Below are positions 15,647 to 22,580 of a DNA stretch of 27,398 nt, piece after piece. The stretch is from a virus, in the IMG/VR virus record IMGVR_UViG_3300013129_001023, positions 1-27,398 of that record, one strand, 5' to 3'. Under the pieces are notes generated by a model. That model had not been told where the DNA came from and did not search any database. It saw nothing but the letters and a program-made list of their open reading frames with translations. The translations under genes were made by a program, and so were the position numbers. The first letter of the stretch is position 1. Each line of letters opens with the position of its first letter.

Positions 15647-17700
15647 TGGACAAGATCATTCATCTTGAGCCTTACTTCCCGAAGACCGGCGAGCTCACGG
15701 TGCAGCCCGTTCTTCTCTGGGCCAATGGGCGTCCCTGTTACGAAGAGATCACCAAGTACGCCAGTGTAGGGCATGACTTCTTCAAGACCGTGACGCCGGT
15801 GCCAGGACACTCGTTCGTCTACGTTCTCGCGGTCAGCGGATGGGAGTTCTACGGGGAAAACCGTAACGGAGACAGTTTTCCTGAGTTTCCTTTCAAGGAG
15901 ACCGAGAACCCGCCGTGGATTGCTGCGGACGAGACGTTAGTACACTACTACAAAACGTTCGAACAGTTCGGGATGAACTACCGCCACCACGTGAACAAGG
16001 ACCCGGCGAAGGCGGTAGGGAAAGTCGTCAAGGCTTTCTGGAATCCCGCGATGCACCGGGTCGAAATTCTGATTGATCTCGATAATGCGCGGGCTCCGGA
16101 CTTGGCTGACCGCATTGCGGCCGGCGAGTACCCGCCAGTAAGCATGGGGACGCGGGTTCCATACGACGTTTGCAGCATTTGCGGAAACCGGGCGCCAACA
16201 CGAGCCCAGTACTGCAACCACCTGCGATTCCAGATGCGGGACGTCATCAATGGGATGAAGGTCTCCGCACTGAATCCGCGTCCCAAGTTCTTTGATATCT
16301 CCTGGGTGTTCCGCCCGGCTGATCCGATTGCCTTCATGATGAAGAAGGTGGCCGAAGAACGCCCGTACGAAATCACCGGAGCCGAAGCGGGTGAGTACAT
16401 CAGCCGTCTCAATGACTTCAAGGCTGCTGCGCATAAGATGGCGGTTATCGACAAGCTCGTTCAGGGGTTGCCGGTTGACTCTCGTACTTCAGGGATGGAC
16501 CCGACTGAGTTGCAGAACATGCAGAACTGCCGTCCGGTAGCTATGCAGCTCAGCCGGTCATCCGTGGATCTTCCTGATGACATCATGAGCGGCATGTCTT
16601 CCTTGTCTATGCCGCAGATCTTCTCCACCATGGCGGCAAGGGGCATGAGTCCGACAACGCCCGAGGTTGTGAAGATCACAGTCATCAAGGTCTACAAAAC
16701 CAGCCCTGCGCCCGGGGTTCTCGACAAGTCCGTAGCCCTACAAAACGGAATTTTCGGGCTTCTGGAAGACCATCCCCAGATCATCCAGCAGCTCATGGAC
16801 TCGGGTGCCCTCTCTTTGGGTCCACAGCATGTGCATCAAGGACTCTTCGATGCTCTCGGTCCTCTCATGGAGAAGCGTTCAGGTATCGGGGAATACCTGA
16901 AGAGACGAGTCGTTCACGAGAGGTGGCGAGACGAGCCGGCGTACACCACTCCGCTGTCTATGACCGATCCGGTTACCGGACAGCAGTACGGCACTACTCG
17001 GGGAGCGGCCATCTTGGCACATGATGAGATTGCCAAACGCAATCTCTACAAGATTCTCGGGGGGACAGCGCTTCTCGGAGGAGCGTACAAGGTCATAACC
17101 CATGGGTTGGGTCCTAGCCGCGGGTGGATGAAACCGCTGGTGGCCGGAGGACTCGGTGCGCTGGGTTACACCATGCGTCCGACCATGGGACCCCACTACA
17201 TGACTGACCAGGGAGTGCCGATCCCCACCAATACTGAACTGGCGAAAGTGGGCTCTCTCGGAGGATACGCCCTCCCGTTCGTCGGTACTTTGGGGTTGAT
17301 GGCACTACTGGGACATGATTACAGTTCCCGAATGCAGGATGGAATCCCTATCGGTCACCCCGCCCTCCCGCTGTCCCGACGCATTCTCGATCAGGTCGAG
17401 CAGGCGTCGTACGAACACCCGTTCATCGCTGCGGGAGTAGGGACACTCGGGTTGAAAGGCTTGGGCGCTAGTCGCTTGGGTCAGTGGGCCAATAAGAGAG
17501 TCGCCAACCCGCTCATGGATATCGGGAGCGACATCGCAGGAAAGTCCAAAGAAGTTCTGCGCGGCGTATCGAGCGGAGGAGTTAAGGTTTCCACGTGGCT
17601 GGCTCATGAACTTCCGGTCCCCGCGGATACCGTAACGCTTCCTGCGGTGGATCTTGACAAGCTCGCTGAGCACATTGGGTGGTTGATCGTGGAGGGTTAG
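15646..17700 (+). CDS. prohead maturation protease with long C-terminal extension
   Basis: The 684-residue product starts at GTG 15646, which overlaps the preceding stop (TAGTG); an open stretch upstream of it is out of frame with the previous gene and was discarded. Residues about 45-245 match large-phage prohead proteases: GENRNGDSFPE, then YRHHVNKDPAKAVGKV with likely catalytic H115, then PPVSMGTRVPYD with likely nucleophile S166, and NPRPKFFDISWVFRPADP. A zinc-finger-like insert holds C176, C179, C190 and H192. The third catalytic residue is not certain. Residues about 280-684 are not protease-like. They include Gly-rich hydrophobic helices (LYKILGGTALLGGAYKV, KPLVAGGLGALGYTM, GYALPFVGTLGLMALLG) and may be a separate internal-protein domain. 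The enzyme would cleave scaffold and head proteins during capsid maturation. Immediately downstream lie the scaffold-like and capsid genes. Confidence 0.85.
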   Translation: MDKIIHLEPYFPKTGELTVQPVLLWANGRPCYEEITKYASVGHDFFKTVTPVPGHSFVYVLAVSGWEFYGENRNGDSFPEFPFKETENPPWIAADETLVHYYKTFEQFGMNYRHHVNKDPAKAVGKVVKAFWNPAMHRVEILIDLDNARAPDLADRIAAGEYPPVSMGTRVPYDVCSICGNRAPTRAQYCNHLRFQMRDVINGMKVSALNPRPKFFDISWVFRPADPIAFMMKKVAEERPYEITGAEAGEYISRLNDFKAAAHKMAVIDKLVQGLPVDSRTSGMDPTELQNMQNCRPVAMQLSRSSVDLPDDIMSGMSSLSMPQIFSTMAARGMSPTTPEVVKITVIKVYKTSPAPGVLDKSVALQNGIFGLLEDHPQIIQQLMDSGALSLGPQHVHQGLFDALGPLMEKRSGIGEYLKRRVVHERWRDEPAYTTPLSMTDPVTGQQYGTTRGAAILAHDEIAKRNLYKILGGTALLGGAYKVITHGLGPSRGWMKPLVAGGLGALGYTMRPTMGPHYMTDQGVPIPTNTELAKVGSLGGYALPFVGTLGLMALLGHDYSSRMQDGIPIGHPALPLSRRILDQVEQASYEHPFIAAGVGTLGLKGLGASRLGQWANKRVANPLMDIGSDIAGKSKEVLRGVSSGGVKVSTWLAHELPVPADTVTLPAVDLDKLAEHIGWLIVEG

Positions 17701-17707
17701 TTCCCTC

Positions 17708-17736
17708 TTGTGGATTCGAACAAAGCGTCCTAATAT
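17708..17736 (+). promoter_or_regulatory. promoter before the scaffold-capsid genes
   Basis: TTGTGG (17708-17713), a 17-base spacer and TAATAT (17731-17736) make a plausible promoter in the 67-base gap after the protease gene, which would start transcription near 17743. An AGAGG ribosome site follows (about 17756-17760). It would allow extra expression of the scaffold, decoration and capsid genes. Sequence match only. Confidence 0.45.
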
Positions 17737-17767
17737 AGACGCGACACCTGGCGAAAGAGGTAAAGAC

Positions 17768-18445
17768 ATGCTCGTGGACAAAATTCTGGATGAAATCGAG
17801 GCCCAAGAGAAGACGGCGGCACAGGCAGCTCCGGACCCTCGGCAGGTTGCAGAGAGCCAACTGTCGAGCGCTCTTGGCGAAACCCTGAGCAAGGTTGCTT
17901 CCCAGGCGGCGCCGGCGGCGGGCGACCCGGTTCGTGACCTGTTCAAGATGGCCGAAGATGTGGCCAACGCCGAGAAGCAGGGAGAAGTCCAACAGGCAGC
18001 TCTCTGCGGCCGGGCGTTCGCACATGCGGCGATCAACGAGTTCGCGGCATACGACAATGCGGCCAAGGTTGCGGCAGCGCAGTCGTACCAGCCGCCGACG
18101 TACGAGGAGGCCGTGAAGGTCGCCGCGTCCGATGACGAACTCGTGAAGGCCGCGGAGCTTGGCTACCAGGATGCGGCTATCCGCATCCAGCAGGAGGCCG
18201 CGCTCCAGGGTCAGAACAAGGAAGCCCAGATGGAAGTGAAGCTGGCTTCGGTCAACATCGACGACGACGTCATGGAGAAGATGGCCCAGGTGGGCTACAC
18301 CCAGACGCACGAGAAGATCGCGGCCGAGCAGTTCAACCAAGGCTACGACGCCGCGATGGGTGAGGTCCGTGACCGTGCGGCCGAAGAGTTCATCAAGGGC
18401 GCACAGGAAGTCGACGCGCTGATGCAGATGTCGCAACAGGGCTGA
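17768..18445 (+). CDS. probable scaffolding protein
   Basis: The ATG at 17768 follows AGAGG; an upstream in-frame TTG at 17708 lies in the promoter and was not used. The 225-residue product is rich in Ala, Glu, Gln and Lys and should be almost entirely helical, with no Trp and one Cys, a composition typical of phage scaffolding cores. It sits in the usual scaffold slot, after the prohead protease and before the major capsid protein. Repeated Lys-x-Ala helices (EKTAAQ, SKVASQ, FKMAED, EKMAQV, EKIAAE) run through it. Codon use is strongly C/G-ending, consistent with high expression. The role rests on composition and position; no family signature is visible. Confidence 0.6.
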   Translation: MLVDKILDEIEAQEKTAAQAAPDPRQVAESQLSSALGETLSKVASQAAPAAGDPVRDLFKMAEDVANAEKQGEVQQAALCGRAFAHAAINEFAAYDNAAKVAAAQSYQPPTYEEAVKVAASDDELVKAAELGYQDAAIRIQQEAALQGQNKEAQMEVKLASVNIDDDVMEKMAQVGYTQTHEKIAAEQFNQGYDAAMGEVRDRAAEEFIKGAQEVDALMQMSQQG

Positions 18446-18573
18446 TGATGTACGAGGCGAAGGTCAGAAAACAGTACGCGAAGCTCTACAAAGAGGCAGT
18501 GGTGAAACTCGCCTCTACGTTTGGCATCCGCCTGCCTTCCAGCCCGCCTCCAACACCACCTCGGAGGAAGTGA
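18445..18573 (+). CDS. small basic protein (42 residues)
   Basis: ATGATG starts on the last base of the scaffold stop. The 42-residue product has a basic N-terminal helix (EAKVRKQYAKLYKEAVVKLA) and a Pro-rich basic tail (PSSPPPTPPRRK). The end of the frame contains CGGAGGAAG, the ribosome site for the gene that starts two bases after its stop. It is too short to classify. Tight coupling on both sides and the shared K-L-A helix support a real gene. Confidence 0.55.
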   Translation: MMYEAKVRKQYAKLYKEAVVKLASTFGIRLPSSPPPTPPRRK

Positions 18574-18574
18574 C

Positions 18575-18796
18575 ATGCGACCACTGCCGACCATAAGCCA
18601 GGTGATCACGGCGACCCGTCAAGAGTCGGCCGGCGCGACGAAACAAGCCGCAGCTCCTTCTCTGGAGTACGCTTCAGAGATTGCTCGCGGGCTTCACGAA
18701 GTGGCTGAGATCGTCAAATCGGCGTCGAGTGTGCCGGTGACGTATGAAGACGTTCTGGGCTTCGGCCAAGGACTCCTCAAGGGAGGCTCGCGATGA
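18575..18796 (+). CDS. small unrecognised helical protein (73 residues)
   Basis: The start at 18575 follows CGGAGGAAG located in the preceding gene; a longer upstream frame is rejected because it would begin inside that gene with no ribosome site. The 73-residue product has a central helix, EYASEIARGLHEVAEIVKSA (about 29-48), resembling the A-x-x-L-x-K-T-A-E-I-L helices of the next two products, and ends in Gly/Arg. The stop overlaps the next start by four bases. A capsid-associated cofactor is possible. No function is recognised. Confidence 0.6.
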   Translation: MRPLPTISQVITATRQESAGATKQAAAPSLEYASEIARGLHEVAEIVKSASSVPVTYEDVLGFGQGLLKGGSR

Positions 18797-18957
18797 TGTC
18801 CCCGAAGGAACTCGCGGCGGGACTCCGAAAGACGGCTGAAATACTCCGTAAAGAGGAAGTTCAGGCTGAACATGCGAAGCTGATCAAGTGCGCCCAGATT
18901 CTTACAGCCACTCGCGGTCTCATCCAACTGCAAAAGAATCTCGGAGGCGTTCGATGA
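18793..18957 (+). CDS. small helical protein (54 residues)
   Basis: ATGATG at 18793 overlaps the previous stop by four bases (18793-18796), and its own stop overlaps the next ATG in the same way. The 54-residue product is one or two helices: KELAAGLRKTAEILRKEE, then LIKCAQIL and a short tail. The core G-L-R-K-T-A-E-I-L resembles A-E-I-L-E-K-T-A-D-Y-I at the start of the next protein, which suggests duplication of a small helical module. No function is recognised. Confidence 0.6.
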   Translation: MMSPKELAAGLRKTAEILRKEEVQAEHAKLIKCAQILTATRGLIQLQKNLGGVR

Positions 18958-19298
18958 CCACGATCATGAGCCAGGTAGCGGAAATTCTCGAAAAGACCGC
19001 CGATTACATCGAGCGGCTCGAAGGCGAGAAGGTCGCTACCCAGAACGAAGAGAGAAAGAAGGCTGCCTCTGTTTTGGCTACCCGGCTGACAGAGGCCGTC
19101 GGCGAACCTGTCGATGAATCTCTGGCCGTCAAACTGTCCAACCTTGACCCCGAGGTGCAGAAAGTCATCTCGAAGCTGGCAGGTGCGGAGAGAGTTGACT
19201 CGATGGGCGGGCCGAGCGACAATGACACTCAGAAGGTGGCGTCTACAAATGGGCTGCCGCCAGAAGACGCAAGGCTACTCACGTGGCTGAATAGCTGA
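18954..19298 (+). CDS. unrecognised helical protein (114 residues)
   Basis: The ATG at 18954 overlaps the preceding stop (ATGA). The 114-residue product opens with a coiled-coil-like helix, VAEILEKTADYIERLEGEK (about 7-25), followed by ASVLATRLTEAVGEPVDESL, and has a polar, probably flexible C-terminus. It stands directly before the decoration-like and capsid genes and is the largest of a run of four coupled small genes. Its N-terminal helix resembles that of the 54-residue product upstream. Function unknown; a small head-assembly or capsid-stabilising protein is a guess. Confidence 0.65.
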   Translation: MTTIMSQVAEILEKTADYIERLEGEKVATQNEERKKAASVLATRLTEAVGEPVDESLAVKLSNLDPEVQKVISKLAGAERVDSMGGPSDNDTQKVASTNGLPPEDARLLTWLNS

Positions 19299-19299
19299 T

Positions 19300-19314
19300 G
19301 GAGGAAAACAAATG
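19300..19314 (+). promoter_or_regulatory. strong ribosome binding site
   Basis: GGAGGAAAACAAATG, the same 15 bases as at 9099-9113, sets the start of the decoration-like gene at 19312. Confidence 0.8.
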
Positions 19315-19857
19315 ACCATTCTCAGTAGCAAGTTCAACTTCCACGGGCATGACCCGCATGCGGCGGCGAAATCGTCACTCCTGACGGTTCTCGACGTTGC
19401 CGGCGCAGTCGGTCCGTACGGTGGACCCGGCGGTGGGGGTACCCCGATAGCGGGACCGATCTTCCGCGGTGCCATCGTCATGATGGACGGAAACGGCCGG
19501 GCCGTTCTCGCCGACAACGACGTCACGGTAGTCCCGTTCCAGGCCACCAGCCAGCGGACCCCGTACTTCGTCGCGGTTGACGGCGACCAGGACTACGACG
19601 GCGCGTTCGTCCACAAGGTCTCCTGCATCCAGGGCGGTGCGGAGTACCTCACCGACCGGTTCACGGCGAACCCCGGCCTCATCCCCGGAGCTCCGCTGCG
19701 TCCCGGCGGAACCATCGCAGGTAACCGGGGCATGTTCGTCCTGGCTACCCCCAGCATCGTTCCTGGCGCTGACGAGCAGGTCTACGGGTACGTCGGTCCG
19801 GAAGGTGTCAACCTGGCGACGGGGCTTCTCCACGTCATCATTCCACAAGGCATCTGA
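19312..19857 (+). CDS. probable head decoration protein
   Basis: The 181-residue product starts behind a perfect GGAGG site. It is beta-rich and Gly/Pro/Val-rich with few charges. A glycine-proline loop (GPYGGPGGGGTPIAGP) is followed by FRGAIVMMDGNGRAVLADND and by C-terminal strands GMFVLATPSIVPGADEQVYG. Position immediately before the major capsid gene, size and composition fit a capsid decoration protein or a beta-barrel head protein. Codon use is strongly C/G-ending, as in the capsid gene, implying high expression. The family is not proven from sequence, and a head fibre or minor capsid role remains possible. Confidence 0.6.
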   Translation: MTILSSKFNFHGHDPHAAAKSSLLTVLDVAGAVGPYGGPGGGGTPIAGPIFRGAIVMMDGNGRAVLADNDVTVVPFQATSQRTPYFVAVDGDQDYDGAFVHKVSCIQGGAEYLTDRFTANPGLIPGAPLRPGGTIAGNRGMFVLATPSIVPGADEQVYGYVGPEGVNLATGLLHVIIPQGI

Positions 19858-19867
19858 GGAGGCAGTC

Positions 19868-20785
19868 ATGAATTACCAGCAAGAGTCTCCGGAAGTGACT
19901 GCCCGTTTCGTGAACTCGAACTTCGTTCGCAAGATCGAAGAAGGGCGTGTCAAGGAAGCCGAAGTCGAGAGTTCCGCGTTCATCCGCGAGAAGCTCCGTC
20001 AAGAGGCCGCGGTTCGTGAGATCATCGTTCCGGTGGGCATCACCGAGGACGAGATCGACCGCGACGAGAACACGGATCAGCCGAAGAAGATCATCGACAA
20101 GGAGCCCGACTCCGCGGCGACCTTCTGCCAGTTCCAGGGCACCGGCCACCGGACCTGGTTCTACGGCCAGCGCTATTCGATCTTCTTCGGGAAGGTCGAG
20201 TCGCAGCGCTTCACCAAGTCGAAGTTCGAGCTGATGACGTACACCAGCGACATCCGCAAGATCCTGTCCGACAACTCCGTGAAGGACATGGCGGACGAAG
20301 AGGATCGCGCGTTCCGGAACCTGGTGGACGACATCATCGCCCTGAACCCGGCTGTGCAGCGGACTCCTGGCCCGTTCCAGAGCTCGACCTTCAAGAGCGC
20401 CATGCAGAGCCTCCTGAGGCGTCGGCGTCCGGTCGGCAAGATGCTCATGACGAAGAGCCGCTACATGGATGCTCTGGACCTGCCGTCGACCACGGTTGGC
20501 CACGACATCGCAAAGCGGCACTTCGACGAGGGCATCGAGTCCTCGCAGAAGCTGTGGGGTCTCCCGGTCGTGACCACGATCAAGGCCGACGTCTACGACG
20601 ACACGAAGGCGTACGTCTTCGCGCCGCAGGCGCCGAACAACTTCCTCGGGAACTTCTACCTCCTCCAGGACGCCACCCTGTTCATCAAGCAGGAAGCGGA
20701 CATGATCGAGTTCTGGTCCTACGAGGCTCTCGGGCTCGGCATCGGCAACGCGCTCTCGATCCAAGAGATCCAGTTCGGGCCGTAA
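19868..20785 (+). CDS. major capsid protein (HK97-like fold)
   Basis: The ATG at 19868 follows GAGGAGGCAG; the frame open upstream belongs to the wrong frame of the decoration gene. The 305-residue product has a charged helical N-terminus (about 20-55), FYGQRYSIFFGKVESQRF near 97-115, and a C-terminal half with the typical capsid pattern: MLMTKSRYMDALDL, LWGLPVVTTIKADVY, YVFAPQ, NFLGNFYLLQDATLFIKQEA and EALGLGIGNALSIQEIQFG. This resembles HK97-type major capsid proteins, in which the last segments form the A domain and P-domain strands. It probably assembles on the upstream scaffold and is matured by the protease at 15646. A terminator hairpin follows its stop at once. Confidence 0.85.
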   Translation: MNYQQESPEVTARFVNSNFVRKIEEGRVKEAEVESSAFIREKLRQEAAVREIIVPVGITEDEIDRDENTDQPKKIIDKEPDSAATFCQFQGTGHRTWFYGQRYSIFFGKVESQRFTKSKFELMTYTSDIRKILSDNSVKDMADEEDRAFRNLVDDIIALNPAVQRTPGPFQSSTFKSAMQSLLRRRRPVGKMLMTKSRYMDALDLPSTTVGHDIAKRHFDEGIESSQKLWGLPVVTTIKADVYDDTKAYVFAPQAPNNFLGNFYLLQDATLFIKQEADMIEFWSYEALGLGIGNALSIQEIQFGP

Positions 20786-20797
20786 CATGAGGTGTGC

Positions 20798-20832
20798 ATC
20801 GGGGTCGGGAAACCGGCCCCGATGGCTTTTTT
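20798..20832 (+). terminator. intrinsic terminator after the capsid gene
   Basis: An 11-bp stem (20798-20808 with 20813-20823, one G-T wobble) closes on a GAAA tetraloop and is followed after three bases by six T's (20827-20832). It starts 12 bases after the capsid stop and would end the high-level head transcript; genes beyond would need read-through or a further promoter. Confidence 0.9.
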
Positions 20833-20846
20833 CTGGGAGATACGCA

Positions 20847-21311
20847 ATGATTTTTGTCCCACTGAAGAACATGACCGCTACCCGCATTGTTGTCCCTCAG
20901 GTGCGTGGTGCAAGCGGCAAGTCGCTGGTCTTCGAACCTGCTGGAACTGAAGGATCGGTGCAGCAGATTCCGCAGAGCGCGTTGGGACACCCAGCTCTCT
21001 CTCCGTATCTCCGTTCGGTTCCGCCAAAGCTGGTCGCTCAAGTCGAGGTCGCTCCTGTTCCCGTGAAGAAGGCCGTCCCCGTTCCGGCTCCGGTGAAGGT
21101 CCCGGCCCCAATTCCCGCTCCTGTTGTTTCTCCTCCGATGCCGGTGGAGCCGGTGCCCGTTGCACCTCCTCCGCCCGCTCCTGAGCCGGAACCAGAGCCG
21201 GAACCCGAGCCCGTTCCTGAGCCGTTGCCGGAACCTGTTTCGGAGGATGCTTACAGTACCCCGGAACCGGCTTCGAACGAGAAGCTCGGAAAGAAGAAAA
21301 AGAAGCACTAA
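20847..21311 (+). CDS. proline-rich protein
   Basis: The 154-residue product starts at ATG 20847, after GGGAGA and only 14 bases past the terminator T-run. A small N-terminal part (about 1-65: MIFVPLKNMTATRIVV, then FEPAGTEGSVQQIP) may be folded. Residues about 70-135 are a Pro/Val/Glu-rich stretch (VPVPAPVKVPAPIPAPV; PEPEPEPEPEP), and the end is very basic (KLGKKKKKH). Such stretches form extended stalks or linkers, for example in capsid-attached or tail-associated proteins. No family is recognised. Because it follows a terminator it is likely expressed at a lower level than the capsid gene. Confidence 0.7.
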   Translation: MIFVPLKNMTATRIVVPQVRGASGKSLVFEPAGTEGSVQQIPQSALGHPALSPYLRSVPPKLVAQVEVAPVPVKKAVPVPAPVKVPAPIPAPVVSPPMPVEPVPVAPPPPAPEPEPEPEPEPVPEPLPEPVSEDAYSTPEPASNEKLGKKKKKH

Positions 21312-21319
21312 GCCACTTC

Positions 21320-21348
21320 TTGCCTCAGTTCTCGATTCCGCCTAAAAT
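21320..21348 (+). promoter_or_regulatory. promoter, probably giving a leaderless message
   Basis: TTGCCT (21320-21325), a 17-base spacer and TAAAAT (21343-21348) form a promoter whose expected start falls at the ATG at 21355, six bases after the -10. No Shine-Dalgarno precedes this ATG. The arrangement matches the one before the polymerase gene at 154. It would restart transcription after the terminator at 20798. Confidence 0.5.
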
Positions 21349-21354
21349 CAGGGC

Positions 21355-21624
21355 ATGAGTACGACGGTAGACCACAACTACCCTCATGCCGGTGACCTCC
21401 GCGTCATCAATTCCTCGGGTGAACCCGTGGAGGGTGCGGAGATCCGCGTCTTCCTGCTATCCGAGTTCCTGGCGGGTCATACCTCCACATGGGTTGCGGC
21501 CACGACAAGCGACATCAACGGGGAGTGGGTGGACCCGGTCATCCTGGCTGACGGTCAGACCTGGGCGGTGCACATACAGAAGCCGACCATGTACGGTCCG
21601 GTGCACGTAGAAGTCACGACGTGA
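21355..21624 (+). CDS. small Ig-like beta-sandwich protein
   Basis: The 89-residue product begins at an ATG with no ribosome site but with a -10 box six bases upstream. It has the pattern of the carboxypeptidase-regulatory/prealbumin-like Ig fold: DLRVINSSGEPVEGAEIRVF, then ATTSDINGEWVDP, then LADGQTWAVHIQKP. In phages such domains bind surfaces or decorate capsids and tails. No signal peptide is seen, so it is likely a virion accessory protein. The fold assignment is moderate; the role is inferred from the neighbouring connector and tail genes. Confidence 0.65.
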   Translation: MSTTVDHNYPHAGDLRVINSSGEPVEGAEIRVFLLSEFLAGHTSTWVAATTSDINGEWVDPVILADGQTWAVHIQKPTMYGPVHVEVTT

Positions 21625-21637
21625 AGGGAGCATAGAA

Positions 21638-22111
21638 ATGGACATCAGTGTAGGGTTCGAACCGGTAGGAGTTCGACAGCAGGTTGGAGCCGGAGACCAG
21701 TTCTTGGGAGCGCTCCCTCACCTGAACGGACCGCCTGTCGTGGACTTCATTGTTCAGGACTACAATGCCAATCGGTTCGACTACGGTACTCCCCAAGGGA
21801 CAGTGCCTATGACGAAGGTCGGGAACGATGGCGGCATCTTCAGGTTTCCCACGGTCGCGGTTGTGACCGAAATCCGAGCAGTCTGTGGGGCGGGCTCCGT
21901 TCTTTCTGTGTACGTCGAAGAACAGGACGGTACGTCTTCAGTTCTGGTCGCCGCAGGATTGTCCGGGGTTGCCGATCGCCACGTCATGGTGCCTGAAGGT
22001 CTCCCGGTTCTCCCGAGCCAGCAACTCCGAATACTGGAAACAGTTAGCGGAGTCCCGGCAGTCGCCAAGTCCCTGGCGGTTTACGTCGTAAAGCGCGGAA
22101 GGCTGCTGTAA
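21638..22111 (+). CDS. unrecognised beta-rich structural protein
   Basis: The ATG at 21638 follows AAGGGAG. The 157-residue product is Val/Gly-rich with alternating hydrophobic strands (TEIRAVCGAGSVLSVYVEEQ, QQLRILETVSGVPAVAKSLA) and likely a compact beta protein. It stands between the Ig-like protein and the connector genes, with one base before the next ATG. It could be a head-completion or head-fibre protein. No family is recognised. Confidence 0.7.
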   Translation: MDISVGFEPVGVRQQVGAGDQFLGALPHLNGPPVVDFIVQDYNANRFDYGTPQGTVPMTKVGNDGGIFRFPTVAVVTEIRAVCGAGSVLSVYVEEQDGTSSVLVAAGLSGVADRHVMVPEGLPVLPSQQLRILETVSGVPAVAKSLAVYVVKRGRLL

Positions 22112-22112
22112 G

Positions 22113-22580
22113 ATGCCCGTTGTTATCCCAACCAACGCTACTCCCATTACCGTCCAGGATGTGCGGTGGTTTCTGCGGGATCTCCCGTCGAAGAATCCTC
22201 TTCTTCTTGAAGAGATAGAGTTCAGCGACGACGACCTGAATCGGGCACTTCAGTTTGGTGCTGACAAGTACAATGCGATGACGCCGCAGACCAATGTTCC
22301 GGCCAACCTGATAAATCGCTGGGTCCTGATGGTGTGTGCGTGCTCTATTCTTCTTCGTTCAGAAGGAATACGGCAGCTGCGCAACCAGCTCATTACTCAG
22401 GATGGGAATATTGCGCCGGTAGGTCTCGACGAAAAGCAGGCACTCTACATGGCGTGGGCGGACAACCTGCAAGCTGAATTCGACGGGCTCGCACGACAGA
22501 TCAAAACACAGAACAACATGGAAGCTTGTTACGACGGTCTCAGCTCAGGCTACCGCTACATCGGTAGGTGGACTGCGTAA
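22113..22580 (+). CDS. probable head-tail connector (adaptor) protein
   Basis: The 155-residue product is mainly helical and has the layout seen in phage adaptor/connector proteins: VQDVRWFLRDLPSKNPLL near 14-31, EIEFSDDDLNRALQFGADKY near 34-53 and a central hydrophobic helix RWVLMVCACSILL. QLRNQLITQDGN and a long amphipathic C-terminal helix follow. Its position, two genes before the tail terminator-like gene and after the capsid cluster, supports a head completion role. The stop TAA shares its last A with the next ATG. The assignment is by pattern and synteny. Confidence 0.55.
   Translation: MPVVIPTNATPITVQDVRWFLRDLPSKNPLLLEEIEFSDDDLNRALQFGADKYNAMTPQTNVPANLINRWVLMVCACSILLRSEGIRQLRNQLITQDGNIAPVGLDEKQALYMAWADNLQAEFDGLARQIKTQNNMEACYDGLSSGYRYIGRWTA

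Noticed and set aside
19838-20887. 349-codon minus-strand frame opposite the capsid gene
   Set aside because: Antisense shadow caused by strong C/G third-position bias in the capsid gene; it also spans the terminator.
21180-21230. Short DNA repeat (GAGCCGGAACC-like units)
   Set aside because: This is low-complexity coding for a Pro-Glu run in the Pro-rich protein, not a repeat with its own function.
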